Positions 7,219 through 16,134 of a DNA stretch of 23,440 nt are shown here, in pieces. The DNA comes from Clostridium sp. CAG:138. GTDB taxonomy: Bacteria > Bacillota > Clostridia > Christensenellales > CAG-138. Every line of letters begins with the position of its first letter. Position 1 is the stretch's first letter. The notes under the pieces are model-generated. The model was not told the origin of the DNA. It ran no database searches and saw only the letters and a list, made by a program, of their open reading frames with translations. The position numbers and the translations under genes were made by a program. Location: contig FR879718.1 in assembly GCA_000435055.1 (NCBI GenBank), forward strand, positions 37,801 to 61,240, read 5' to 3'.

Positions 7219-8784
7219 ATGCCGAACACTCAATTCATTACCCTGCTCATCATTACGGTTTTCAGCCTGTTGGCGGGAATCGTTTCGGCTGTTGTTTTAT
7301 TTGGGCAGCTGAATGCAAAAAAACGCGAACGCGCAGAGCTTGAGCGCAGATTGGAAAATACGGTCGGTGCCGCAATGAACTCCTCCGTCGGCAATGCCTC
7401 GGCGGAGCTTGAACGCAGACTTCAGGACAGGCTGAAGGAGCTTTCGGACGCACTTTATCGATACAACGAACAAACAAAGAATGATTATGAACGATTTAAA
7501 AATGCTTTAAATGAAAGCATTGCTTCTTCGATGCGCGAAACCGCTTCCCGCCTTGCGGAGGCACAGACAGCGGCGGCAGAAAGAATCTCCGCAGAACAGA
7601 AAGCGTTTTCGGAAAAACTGAATACCGAACAAAACGCGCTTTCCGAAAGGCTCTCTTCCGAACAGAAGACGCTTTCCGACAGGCTTGCCGCAGGGCAGGA
7701 TTCCTTCGAAAAACAGATTTCGGACAGACTTGCTGCTCAGAATACTCTGCTGAAAACACAGGCGGAGCAGGCGGAAACGCGCAATAAGCATTTTGAAACG
7801 GTCTGCACGGAAAAACTGGCGGCAATGGATACGAGCGTGAAGCTCATGACGGAACGCAACGAAAAGCAGCTTGATGCAATTCGCGGTGTTGTTGACGAAA
7901 AATTGCAGGAGACGCTCACAAAGCAAATCTCCGAAAACTTCAAGCTTGTTGATGAACGTCTTAAACAGGTCTATCGGGGGCTCGGAGAAATGCAGACGCT
8001 TGCAAGCGGAGTGGGTGATCTTAAAAAGGTTCTTTCAAATGTCAAAACACGCGGCACGCTCGGCGAAATTCAGCTCGGCGCAATTCTCGGCGAAGTTCTT
8101 GCGCCGGAACAGTACGAATGTAATTTTGACGCCGGAAAACAGAATAATGAGCGCGTTGAATTTGCAATAAAACTTCCGAATGACGGCGGAGAAGCGGTTT
8201 ACCTTCCCGTTGACAGCAAATTCCCTGCGGATATTTATTCCAAACTCTGCGATGCGTATGATTCCGGCGAGGATGTTGCCGCTGCGCAGAAAAACCTGCG
8301 TGAAGTTCTTCTGAAATGCGCGAAGGATATAAAGGAAAAATACATAAATCCCCCGCGCACAACGGATTTTGCGATCATGTTCCTGCCCACGGAGGGGCTT
8401 TATGCCGAAGCGGTGCGGCTCGGGCTTATCGAAGAGCTGCAAATGCGTTTCCGCGTTAACCTTTCCGGTCCTTCAACCATGGCGGCACTGCTTAACAGCC
8501 TGCAAATGGGGTTCCGAACGCTTGCAATACAAAAACGCAGCAGCGAGGTTTGGGATTTGCTCTCTCAGATAAAAAGAGAGTTCGGAAAGTTTGACGATGT
8601 GCTCAGAGCAACGCAGAAATCGCTTGAAAAGGCGCATAATGACCTTGAAACGCTTGTGGGTGTTCGCACAAGGCAAATTTGCAGAACCCTCAAAAAGGTT
8701 GAAACCCTTCCCGAAACCGATCCCACCGGGGAATATAAAACCCTTGCGGAAGCTTTGATAAATGCGGATGACGGCGAAAACTGA
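7219..8784 (+). CDS. rmuC: RmuC-family protein (DNA recombination/genome stability)
   Basis: RmuC proteins are linked in E. coli to limiting recombination at inverted repeats and have a nuclease-like fold, though their activity is poorly defined. The 521-residue protein has an N-terminal membrane helix (about 7-28), a long Glu/Lys/Arg-rich coiled coil (about 32-250), and a conserved core (about 265-490). The core includes TRGTLGEIQLGAILGEVL, VYLPVDSKFPADIY, TTDFAIMFLPTEGLYAEA, LSGPSTMAALLNSLQMGF and a terminal VGVRTRQI. The coiled coil contains four successive 11-residue repeats (121-164). The ATG at 7219 follows AAAGGAG by eight bases. No clear promoter was found in the 218-base gap before it, so it may be transcribed with the surface-protein gene or from an unrecognised promoter. 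It converges on the glycosyltransferase gene with only 28 bases between stops. Confidence 0.92.
   Translation: MPNTQFITLLIITVFSLLAGIVSAVVLFGQLNAKKRERAELERRLENTVGAAMNSSVGNASAELERRLQDRLKELSDALYRYNEQTKNDYERFKNALNESIASSMRETASRLAEAQTAAAERISAEQKAFSEKLNTEQNALSERLSSEQKTLSDRLAAGQDSFEKQISDRLAAQNTLLKTQAEQAETRNKHFETVCTEKLAAMDTSVKLMTERNEKQLDAIRGVVDEKLQETLTKQISENFKLVDERLKQVYRGLGEMQTLASGVGDLKKVLSNVKTRGTLGEIQLGAILGEVLAPEQYECNFDAGKQNNERVEFAIKLPNDGGEAVYLPVDSKFPADIYSKLCDAYDSGEDVAAAQKNLREVLLKCAKDIKEKYINPPRTTDFAIMFLPTEGLYAEAVRLGLIEELQMRFRVNLSGPSTMAALLNSLQMGFRTLAIQKRSSEVWDLLSQIKREFGKFDDVLRATQKSLEKAHNDLETLVGVRTRQICRTLKKVETLPETDPTGEYKTLAEALINADDGEN
7579..7710 (+). repeat. Four tandem 33-bp units in the rmuC coiled coil
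   Basis: Four consecutive 33-bp units encode ERISAEQKAFS, EKLNTEQNALS, ERLSSEQKTLS and DRLAAGQDSFE. The repeat is clear at protein level and partly at DNA level. An 11-residue period fits a hendecad coiled coil. Confidence 0.8.
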
Positions 8785-8812
8785 TGCGTTTTCGGTCGAT
8801 TGCGGGTGAAGC

Positions 8813-10591
8813 TCAGCCGGAATAAAGCGGATTCAGCTTTATCGGTGGGTACGGGACCGCGGCGAGAGTCGGAACGGGGTTTGCATAATCAAAGTTTGGG
8901 TTGAAATACCTGTCGCCGCAAAGCAGTGTTTCGCGATATACGTCATAACAGCGCAAAAGATTGGCTTTGCCTGCATTGGCATAATCATTCGGAAGTCCGC
9001 CCGATAACCGCGCCTTTGCAAACGGAGTGAAGCAGTTTGCAAGACCTTTTCGCATGAGCCGAACACAGAACTCCGTGTCCCATCCCACTCCGGACAGTGT
9101 TTCGTCAAACATGCCGAAACTGAAAAAGTTTTCGCCGCTGACTGCCATAAATGCGCCGCTGACGGCGGTTACATTGCGCTGAACGTGCAGAAAACTGCAT
9201 TTTAAAAAGTCTTCAAAATCATCCTTTTCGCCGGAATAAGGGCTTTGTGCCCAGCCGTTAAGGCCGATAACGGTGCCGGCGGAAAGGATGTTTCCGCTTT
9301 CGTTCACGATTTTTCCGCCAATCGCACCTGCGCCGTGCCGAAGCGCAAGTTCGGTGAATTCGCGAAGGAATGCAGGGGAGAGAATTTCAATATTTCCGTT
9401 TAAAAACAGCAGCAAATCCGCAGCGGCTTTGCATGCACATGCATTCAGCGTTTCGGGCAGCGGCTGTTCTGCGTTAACGTGAACAATCTCTGCTGCCCTG
9501 TTCTTTTTGAGTGCCTGAAGATAACGGCGCATTCGCTCATCCCCGCTGCCGTCGTCCGCAATGATAATTCGCCTGCAATCAACCGTTGACTGCATCTCCG
9601 CCGAGTCAATGCATCGCTGAAGGTTTTCAACTCCGTCCGCACCTGCGATAACAATGCCGACGGAGGGTTCGCGTTTTCTCGGGTAACGCATACGAAGTGT
9701 ACCCAAAACGCTGCCCTCAAAGCAGTAGCCGTTTGTGCGGTTTTTCTTTCCCGAACCGTCGCCGGGATAAAGGGAATTGAATTCACGCTTCAGTATATCG
9801 GTGCAGGGAATTTCGCTGCCGTCGCAGTCGCGGATAACGGTCAGCCCGATTCTTGCAATGTGAATGACCTGCTTGGCAGCCGAAGCACAGTCAATGCAGT
9901 AAGCCCAAAGCTCGGCCGGTGTGCTGCCGCGAAACCCGCCGACAGCCGTATGTACACGTTTGGAAACAAGCATGGGCCGCCCGATGCTGTTGAAGGAACG
10001 CAATGTGTCGCGCCCGTAGTCGGGCTTAAAAATCGGGTTTTGCCGAATGCCGTCAATCACGGAGTCCTCATCGGCAAAAACAACCTCCGCTTCGGGATTT
10101 GAATGAGTTTGCAGAACAAGCATGTGAAGCGCGTCCGGTGCGGGCAAATCTCCGGGCAGCAGCTGCAAAAAGTATGCACCGTTAAGCATCTTCTCGGCGG
10201 CTTTCAGCTGTTCGTGCGCTGTGCCGTTAAAAAGCACAAGCCTGAATTTCGGAATGCCTTCATAATCCGTAAGCCCTGCCTGCGCAAGCTCCGAAACCAC
10301 GCAAACTTCAAAATTTGCATAGGTTTGTTTGCCGAGCGCTTCGAGCGTTGAGCGAACGGCCGCACGGCTTGCTCCCGAACAGGCAATTGCGACGGAAACG
10401 AGCGGTGCAGGGTTCAGCGGTTTTTCACGTTGCAAGTCCAACTCCGCTTGTGCAGGCAGGTTTTCATGCAGATAGTCGGCATAGTCGGAAAATTTGTGCT
10501 GATTACAGACCCGCTTCGGAAGTGCGTTGAATGCCCCAGCAATAATGTCTGCCGCGGCAGTGATTATTCCTGAAGTGTTTGTTTCTGTCAT
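8813..10591 (-). CDS. Tandem-domain family 2 glycosyltransferase
   Basis: This 592-residue protein carries two GT-A-like modules and probably adds sugars to a surface polysaccharide or glycan precursor at the cytoplasmic side; no membrane helix is seen. The first module (about 60-260) has SVAIACSGAS, then VVFADEDSVIDG and NPIFKPDYGRDTL, the DED/FKPDW-type pattern of O-antigen-type enzymes. The second (about 308-560) has SVGIVIAG, IIIADDGSGDE, LLFLNGNIEIL, VSGAFMAVS and FDETLSGVGWDTEFCVRL, ending in DRYFNPNF. The usual LNNDxE metal motif is LNGNIEI here, lacking its Asp, so the second module may be altered or inactive. The ATG at 10591 has GGAGG eight bases upstream; an extension upstream to 10681 is possible but less likely. 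It stands alone, without other polysaccharide genes nearby. Acceptor and donor are unknown. Confidence 0.82.
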   Translation of the reverse strand: MTETNTSGIITAAADIIAGAFNALPKRVCNQHKFSDYADYLHENLPAQAELDLQREKPLNPAPLVSVAIACSGASRAAVRSTLEALGKQTYANFEVCVVSELAQAGLTDYEGIPKFRLVLFNGTAHEQLKAAEKMLNGAYFLQLLPGDLPAPDALHMLVLQTHSNPEAEVVFADEDSVIDGIRQNPIFKPDYGRDTLRSFNSIGRPMLVSKRVHTAVGGFRGSTPAELWAYCIDCASAAKQVIHIARIGLTVIRDCDGSEIPCTDILKREFNSLYPGDGSGKKNRTNGYCFEGSVLGTLRMRYPRKREPSVGIVIAGADGVENLQRCIDSAEMQSTVDCRRIIIADDGSGDERMRRYLQALKKNRAAEIVHVNAEQPLPETLNACACKAAADLLLFLNGNIEILSPAFLREFTELALRHGAGAIGGKIVNESGNILSAGTVIGLNGWAQSPYSGEKDDFEDFLKCSFLHVQRNVTAVSGAFMAVSGENFFSFGMFDETLSGVGWDTEFCVRLMRKGLANCFTPFAKARLSGGLPNDYANAGKANLLRCYDVYRETLLCGDRYFNPNFDYANPVPTLAAVPYPPIKLNPLYSG

Positions 10592-10799
10592 TTCGGATTC
10601 CTCCTGCATCATGCGGTATTTCTGTACCTTGTTTTTTACCGCGTTTGAGCGGTTCGGCGGCTGTTCCGCCGCCTGCTGCATGATAGTATCTGCGGATTCT
10701 GCAATTTTGATTCCGAAACGGACTCAAGGAGGACTGCGGTTTATACCTGCGGCAAACAGCTTTTAACCGATAAACGGTGCATTCCACAGTTTCGCGATG
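10592..10799. other. Spacer between divergent glycosyltransferase and methyltransferase genes
   Basis: The glycosyltransferase leader side holds two adjacent hairpins: ACCGC/GCGGT at 10638-10653 and CGGCGG/CCGCCG at 10655-10671. I could not find a convincing minus-strand promoter for the glycosyltransferase. The methyltransferase promoter begins at 10800. Confidence 0.45.
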
Positions 10800-10828
10800 T
10801 TGCAAAATCCGCTATATTGGTTTATAAT
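10800..10828 (+). promoter_or_regulatory. Predicted promoter of the methyltransferase-hslO-TPR-rlmL operon
   Basis: TTGCAA (10800-10805) and TATAAT (10823-10828) are separated by 17 bases. A short leader then leads to GGGAGG and the ATG at 10867. Confidence 0.7.
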
Positions 10829-10866
10829 TATTTTGTGTTCGCTGATTAATTCGGGAGGTGTCGGCA

Positions 10867-11646
10867 ATGGAACAATATAATGCAAAATTTGCGGAGGTCT
10901 ATGACATTTTCATGGACAATACGGATTATGATGCATGGGCGAATTATATAATATCGCTGCTGCCGACCGACTTTCCGAAAGGAGCGAGAATTTTTGAGTG
11001 CGGCTGCGGAACAGGCGCATTGACTCTTCGGCTCAACAAAGCCGGGTACGATGTCACCGGTTCGGATATTTCAAGGGACATGCTCGAAGTTGCCGCTGAA
11101 AAATCCCGCCGGTGCGGGCAAAAAACAAAATTTATATGCATGGATATGCGCCGCATTGAATTGCATCGTCCCGTTGACTGCATCATTGCGGCATGTGACT
11201 GCGTGAATTACCTTACAAGCCGCGAGGATGTTGAAAAATTCCTTCTGACGGCATTCAACGGGCTCAGGCCGGGCGGCATTTTGCTGTTTGATGTTTCGTC
11301 AAGATATAAATTGCAGCACATTCTCGGGCAAAACGGCTATTGCGACAGCAGAACGGACGTTGCATACTTCTGGCAAAACTGCTATGATGCGGAGAGCAAG
11401 CTTGTGGAAATGGAGCTGGAGTTTTTTGTGAAGTCGGCAAACGACGCGCACGGCGAACCGCTTTATTCCCGATTTTCCGAAAAGCATATTCAACGTGCTC
11501 ATTCCGAAAGGGAGCTTGTTTCGTGGCTTAAAAATATCGGCTTTGAAAATATCGGGGTTTTTTCGGCATTCACAACGGAACCGCCGCGTGATGAAAGCGA
11601 ACGGCTGCAATTCACGGCAAGAAAGCCCGGCAGAGTCGGCAAATAA
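10867..11646 (+). CDS. Class I SAM-dependent methyltransferase
   Basis: This 259-residue protein has a complete Rossmann-type methyltransferase fold. Motif I is FECGCGTG (about 43-50), an acidic residue binds the SAM ribose in TGSDIS (D67), motif II/III lies near FICMDMRRI and VDCIIAACDCVNYL, and the post-I turn is LRPGGILLFDVSS. It has no membrane segment or signal peptide. The substrate is unknown; relatives act on small molecules or proteins. The ATG at 10867 is preceded by GGGAGG at eight bases; a GTG at 10858 is less well placed. It is the first gene of the rightward operon, 44 bases before hslO. I recall this gene pair recurring in Clostridia but cannot verify it here. Confidence 0.88.
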   Translation: MEQYNAKFAEVYDIFMDNTDYDAWANYIISLLPTDFPKGARIFECGCGTGALTLRLNKAGYDVTGSDISRDMLEVAAEKSRRCGQKTKFICMDMRRIELHRPVDCIIAACDCVNYLTSREDVEKFLLTAFNGLRPGGILLFDVSSRYKLQHILGQNGYCDSRTDVAYFWQNCYDAESKLVEMELEFFVKSANDAHGEPLYSRFSEKHIQRAHSERELVSWLKNIGFENIGVFSAFTTEPPRDESERLQFTARKPGRVGK

Positions 11647-11690
11647 CCTTTGCGGCCTGCTCAAATGACCTTTAGCGAAAGGAAAACATT

Positions 11691-12716
11691 ATGAATAACG
11701 AAATTGAAAATAAGATGAACGAAAGCGATGCTTCCTCCGACTGCATCGAAAACACATACGCTGAACGCGACAATATCATTCGCGGTCTGCTTTTTAACCG
11801 CACAGTGAACGTGATCGCCGTTTCGGGACGCGAAATCGTTGAAACCGCAAGAGAAATTCACGGAACAAGCCGTGTTTGCACCGCTGCTCTCGGAAGAATG
11901 CTGCTCGCCGTTTCCATGATGAGTGCACAGCTGAAAAGCGAAACGGACAGCATAACGGCGACAATTGCGGGCGGAGGGCCTGCGGGCAACATAACGGTTG
12001 TCGGGCATATGGGCGGAATCGTTAAGGGGTGCATCACCAATCCGGAGGTTGAACTGCCGCTTAACGAGTTCGGAAAGCTGGATGTTTCGGGTGCTGTCGG
12101 CGGCAGCGGTGAGCTGCGCGTTATTCGCGATTTGTCGCTGCGGGAGCCGTATGTCGGCAGGTGCGAGCTTATTGACGGCGAAATTGCAGATGATTTCGCA
12201 AATTATTTTTACACAAGCGAACAGCAGCCGTCGCTGGTTTATCTCGGCGTAAGGGTTGAGCCGCAGCAGGGGACCGTGCGTTCCGCTGCCGGGCTGATTA
12301 TTGCACCGCTGCCCGATTGTCCGGAGAGCGATATTATTCGGCTTGAACAGCTGACGGGCAAAATTGCAAAGCTGTCACAGCATATGGATGACGGAGAGAC
12401 CCTCGAAAGCGCGCTTAACGCCCTTTTCGAAGGCATGGAGTTTGAAATTACCGACACTCTCTGCCCTGCATACCGCTGCGATTGCAGCAGGGAAAGGCTT
12501 GAGCGCGTCATTATGTCGCTCGGCGAAAACGAACTGAAAGATATTATTGAAAACGACGGCAAGGCGGAACTTGTGTGTTCTTTCTGCCAAACGAAATACG
12601 TTTTTAACGAGGATGAACTCCGCGCTCTGCTTGAAGAGGCACAGGCGGGCGGAAACGATTCGGATGAGATTTCCGCAGATCTTGCCGAAGCGATAAACGA
12701 CTGCGGAAATGAGTGA
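11691..12716 (+). CDS. hslO: Hsp33 redox-regulated chaperonin
   Basis: Hsp33 is a cytosolic holdase switched on by oxidation, which releases zinc from four cysteines and unfolds the linker. The 341-residue protein shows the N-terminal domain (RGLLFNRTVNVIAVSG, TAALGRMLLAVSMMSAQLK, GPAGNITVVGHMGGIVKG) and the C-terminal zinc site CDC (C263, C265) with CSFC (C296, C299). It is longer than typical family members near 290 residues, because of an acidic N-terminal extension of about 25 residues and an acidic C-terminal tail. The ATG at 11691 follows AAAGGA at a good distance. It lies between a methyltransferase and a TPR protein in a single direction, so cotranscription is likely. Confidence 0.95.
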   Translation: MNNEIENKMNESDASSDCIENTYAERDNIIRGLLFNRTVNVIAVSGREIVETAREIHGTSRVCTAALGRMLLAVSMMSAQLKSETDSITATIAGGGPAGNITVVGHMGGIVKGCITNPEVELPLNEFGKLDVSGAVGGSGELRVIRDLSLREPYVGRCELIDGEIADDFANYFYTSEQQPSLVYLGVRVEPQQGTVRSAAGLIIAPLPDCPESDIIRLEQLTGKIAKLSQHMDDGETLESALNALFEGMEFEITDTLCPAYRCDCSRERLERVIMSLGENELKDIIENDGKAELVCSFCQTKYVFNEDELRALLEEAQAGGNDSDEISADLAEAINDCGNE

Positions 12717-12833
12717 TCTCAAAAACGGAACACAACCGAAATCAACAAAAATCGGAAACTCGCCGAACGGCTTGACTTTAATGAAACGGCTTCAACTCGG
12801 CGTCTGCTTAAAACCGGGTGGAGGATATGCAGC

Positions 12834-14894
12834 ATGAGAAGCACAAAAAAGAAACCTGACAACGTTATTGATATCAGCGGCAATGTTGAGCTTGTTATGA
12901 AGCTTGCGGCGGACAAACTCGATGCGGGCGATCATATCGGCGCCCTTTCGCTGATGCGGCGTGCGGAAACAATTGAACCCGAAAACGAGGAAGTTATGCT
13001 TGCAATCGCGGGAACATACAACGAGATGAACAGGTTCACCGAGTCGCTTGCTTATTCCTCGTGCGTCCTGAATTCCGGTCATGAATATGTTCAGGATGCT
13101 TTCATGATTGCGGGCTACAGCTACCTTGGTCTCGGTGAATATGTTGCGGCGCGCAAAGCGTACAGGCAGTTCCTGATAAACGTTCCGGACAGCTACACTG
13201 ATGAGGACTTGATTGCTGTTTACGAGGCTCTTGATATATGTGAGGCGAATTGTGCTTTGAACGAGTCAAGGGAATCCGTTCCTGCCGTTCGCGACAGCAG
13301 TGAAGTTGAGCTTGAAGAAACACTGAAACGCATTGAAGCAGAGGAGGATCGCGTGAACGGCGATATGGCATACGGACTTCTCAGCGATGCAATTGAAAAA
13401 TTCCCGGATTCCTATGAACTGTTCGAAAAGTATCTTTTGAGCTGCTATGCTGTGATGCATTTTAAAAAAGGTATCAAAAAATACGAGGCCGCTCCCGAAA
13501 AATGGAAATCGAGATTAACGATTCGGTGCTATGCTGCGCTTTTGTACAGCGGAGCTCACAGGCCGCGCAAAGCAGCCGAGTGTGCAGACAACATCCTTAA
13601 AATGAAAGGGTTGGATGAAGAAGAGCTGATGCGGGCATCCGCCGTGATGCTGGAGATTCAAAATGCTTCCGCCGCGATGACTCTCGTTAAAAGGGTCTAT
13701 TCGGAGCACCCGTACGATCAATTGGTAATCCATAACTATGCTCTGTCAGCCTACCTCAGCGGGGATTATGCTCTTGCCAGAACTCTCTTTGAAAAACAGC
13801 TGCGAATAGATCCGAGTGACAGTGTTGCTGCTTATTATCGCAAACTGTGCATAAAAACGCAGGAGGACGGCATTCTGAGAAACGTCAGCATACCCTATGA
13901 TGTTCCGAGCGGCGAACTGTTCCGCTGCATGACCGTGCTTTCGAACGAACTCGGAAATGAAGATGCAGGCAGGATGTTGACCGAAAGCGAACCGGAGCTT
14001 ACACAAGAGGAGATTGAAGAGTGCGTACGGTATTGCGCAGAAAAAACTCCTCCGCCCTTCCGTATCGGCGGATTGATGCTTTTGTACGAGCGTGACCGTC
14101 GGTCGGCGATGCATGAGCTTTACAAGATTCTTTTGGATCCGAGTTGTGACGACAGCGTTCGCAGGTTTGCAATCATGACTTTCCGCGATAAAGAGAATAT
14201 GACAAGGTTCACGATTTTTGATAAGGGAAAACTCTTAACGGGTGAACTGTTCTCAACCGAAAATCAACCCGACAAAACGGATGACGAAGAAAAAGAGGAT
14301 GATTGTCCGCATTTGCAGGCACCGTTCGGGCGGCTGAATGCACTCTTGCAGCAAAAGCTCTGCAATTGCAGCAAAAAAATCAGGCAGGAAGCCGAAAATA
14401 TTGTTGAAGCGGCTGCGGAACTGTATAATGATTTGGGGTTGGCATTATCCAATTCGCAGGTTCCTGCATATGCAGCGGCGATTGATTATACATGCCGCTT
14501 TATGAACAGCAAAAGAGCAGTTAATGCAAAAAAACTTATAAAGGATTATGATATAACGCTGCGCAGGTTGGAAAATGCGGCGGAGAAGCTTCAAAGCGAT
14601 CTATGCGTATACGGAATGTTCGAGCCGGAAGAAATGTGCAAACTTGAAGACAGCTTTGAAGAAACATTCAAAAAGCTTCATGCAGAGGAAAAAGCAGCAG
14701 CCGAACGTAAAAAGTCCGGAAAAACCAAGCCGTCTTCCCGCAAAAACGCCGATGCCGGCTCAAACAAGGCGGATCTCGCTTCAAAAAAACGGACAAATTC
14801 GGGCAGAAAGTCTGCCGAAAAAACAAAAGATGATTCCGTGAACAAATCCGAAAGCGGGTCCGAAAACAACGGCGGCGCACCGGATGCGGAATGA
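12834..14894 (+). CDS. TPR-repeat protein of unknown function
   Basis: This 686-residue soluble protein is built largely of tetratricopeptide-like helical pairs, which usually mediate protein-protein contacts. Clear units are seen at about 17-120 (for example AGDHIGALSLMRRAETIEP and LGEYVAARKAYRQFLIN) and about 225-345 (HNYALSAYLSGDYALARTLF followed by EKQLRIDPSD). The second half is mostly helical without recognised motifs and has Cys-rich points CPHL (about 491) and CNC (about 510). The last 70 residues are Lys/Ser/Ala-rich and probably disordered. No signal peptide or catalytic motif is visible. The ATG at 12834 has GGAGG nine bases upstream. It lies 117 bases after hslO and 46 before the rRNA methyltransferase. 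A role linked to proteostasis or ribosomes is only a guess from neighbours. Confidence 0.7.
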   Translation: MRSTKKKPDNVIDISGNVELVMKLAADKLDAGDHIGALSLMRRAETIEPENEEVMLAIAGTYNEMNRFTESLAYSSCVLNSGHEYVQDAFMIAGYSYLGLGEYVAARKAYRQFLINVPDSYTDEDLIAVYEALDICEANCALNESRESVPAVRDSSEVELEETLKRIEAEEDRVNGDMAYGLLSDAIEKFPDSYELFEKYLLSCYAVMHFKKGIKKYEAAPEKWKSRLTIRCYAALLYSGAHRPRKAAECADNILKMKGLDEEELMRASAVMLEIQNASAAMTLVKRVYSEHPYDQLVIHNYALSAYLSGDYALARTLFEKQLRIDPSDSVAAYYRKLCIKTQEDGILRNVSIPYDVPSGELFRCMTVLSNELGNEDAGRMLTESEPELTQEEIEECVRYCAEKTPPPFRIGGLMLLYERDRRSAMHELYKILLDPSCDDSVRRFAIMTFRDKENMTRFTIFDKGKLLTGELFSTENQPDKTDDEEKEDDCPHLQAPFGRLNALLQQKLCNCSKKIRQEAENIVEAAAELYNDLGLALSNSQVPAYAAAIDYTCRFMNSKRAVNAKKLIKDYDITLRRLENAAEKLQSDLCVYGMFEPEEMCKLEDSFEETFKKLHAEEKAAAERKKSGKTKPSSRKNADAGSNKADLASKKRTNSGRKSAEKTKDDSVNKSESGSENNGGAPDAE

Positions 14895-14940
14895 CAGTGC
14901 GCCGGCGGTTTACGGCAGCAACATAAACGGAGATATATGT

Positions 14941-16134
14941 ATGACTGATACTTATTTTGCAACGTGCAAAATCGGGCTTGAGTCCGTCGTTGCGGGCGAA
15001 TTGCGCGATCTTGGAATTGAGGTGCTTCGCGTCAGCGATGCAAGAGTTGATTTTGCGGGAGACCATTTTGCAATGGCGCGTGCCTGTCTTTGGCTCAGAA
15101 CTGCGGAACGCGTGCTGATGAAGCTTGCTTCGTTCCGCGCCGTAACTTTTGATGAACTGTACGAGGGCGTGCGCCGCATTCGCTGGAAGGATTACCTGCT
15201 GCGCACAAGTTTTATCCATGTGAACGGCAAATCTGCAAAAAGCAGACTTTTTTCGGTTTCCGACTGTCAAAGCATTGCGAAAAAAGCGATTGTGGATTCG
15301 CTTTCGCGTGAATACGGACTTAAAATTCTGCCGGAAAACGGCAGACGCATAATAATCGAAATCGGGATTCTGCGCGATGAAGTCACCGTTGCTCTTGATT
15401 GCTGCGGCGCGGGACTGTCCCGAAGGGGATACAGAACATACAATGTGCCCGCACCGATATCGGAAACGCTCGGTGCAGCAATAGTGATGCTTTCGGGTTA
15501 CAGGCAAACCCGTCCGCTCATAGACCCGATGTGCGGTTCGGGCACAATGCCGATTGAAGCTGCAATGATCGCAAACAATATCGCGCCGGGAATTAATCGG
15601 GAGTTTGCGGCTGAGGACTGGCATTTTTTGCAGAACAACGCATTCGCCGCGGCGCGGGAGCAGGCGAGGGACAGTGTTCGCCGTGACACAGTGGATATAT
15701 CCGGAAGGGATATAGACCCGCATTCGATTGAACTCTGTAAAAAACATGCAAAAAAAGCTGGGGTCATGCTCGATTGGCTCGTTGAACCCGTCCAAAAGCT
15801 CCGTGAAACGCGTACGGGCGGCGTGATCGTCTGCAACCCGCCGTACGGCGAGCGATTGCTTGAAAAACAGAGTGCGGAAGAGCTTTATCGTCAAATGCAC
15901 GGCATTTTTTCGCAGCTTGACGGCTGGAGCGTGAACATCATTGCATCACATCCGGATTTTGAACGCATATACGGCGCAAGAGCGGATAAAAGGCGCAAGC
16001 TTTCAAACGGAGGCATGACCTGCACGCTTTATCGCTATCGCCCGCATTATCTTTCCCCAAAGCCGGAAAGGTCAAATACGGACGAATCGCGAATCGACGA
16101 ATCGACGAATGAACGGCGGCTTCGCATGGATTAA
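14941..16134 (+). CDS. THUMP-domain class I rRNA methyltransferase (RlmL/YpsC-like)
   Basis: The 397-residue protein matches the COG0116 family, whose E. coli member RlmL makes m2G in 23S rRNA. It opens YFATCKIGLESVVAGEL and has a THUMP region (about 45-150), the LSRRGYR hinge (159-165), SAM motif I DPMCGSGTMPIEAA (195-208), an acidic GRDIDP motif and the catalytic CNPPYGER (298-305). The ATG at 14941 follows GGAG by eight bases; an earlier ATG at 14937 is out of frame and stops at once. The C-terminal 25 residues are polar, with a DESRIDEST microrepeat, and are probably not needed. It is the last gene of the operon before a strong terminator. The exact target base cannot be read from sequence, so no symbol is given. 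Confidence 0.9.
   Translation: MTDTYFATCKIGLESVVAGELRDLGIEVLRVSDARVDFAGDHFAMARACLWLRTAERVLMKLASFRAVTFDELYEGVRRIRWKDYLLRTSFIHVNGKSAKSRLFSVSDCQSIAKKAIVDSLSREYGLKILPENGRRIIIEIGILRDEVTVALDCCGAGLSRRGYRTYNVPAPISETLGAAIVMLSGYRQTRPLIDPMCGSGTMPIEAAMIANNIAPGINREFAAEDWHFLQNNAFAAAREQARDSVRRDTVDISGRDIDPHSIELCKKHAKKAGVMLDWLVEPVQKLRETRTGGVIVCNPPYGERLLEKQSAEELYRQMHGIFSQLDGWSVNIIASHPDFERIYGARADKRRKLSNGGMTCTLYRYRPHYLSPKPERSNTDESRIDESTNERRLRMD

Noticed and set aside
10681..10681. Extended start for the glycosyltransferase giving 622 residues
   Set aside because: The extra 30 residues have no domain similarity and the ATG at 10591 has a far better ribosome binding site.
14668..15900. Long 410-residue open frame on the minus strand
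   Set aside because: It lies antisense across the TPR and rRNA methyltransferase genes; its composition is rich in His, Arg and Cys as expected of a shadow frame.
16081..16120. Short GACGAATCG repeats at the end of the rRNA methyltransferase gene
   Set aside because: Only two to three imperfect units within a polar C-terminal tail; best seen as minor slippage in coding sequence, not a CRISPR or mobile element.
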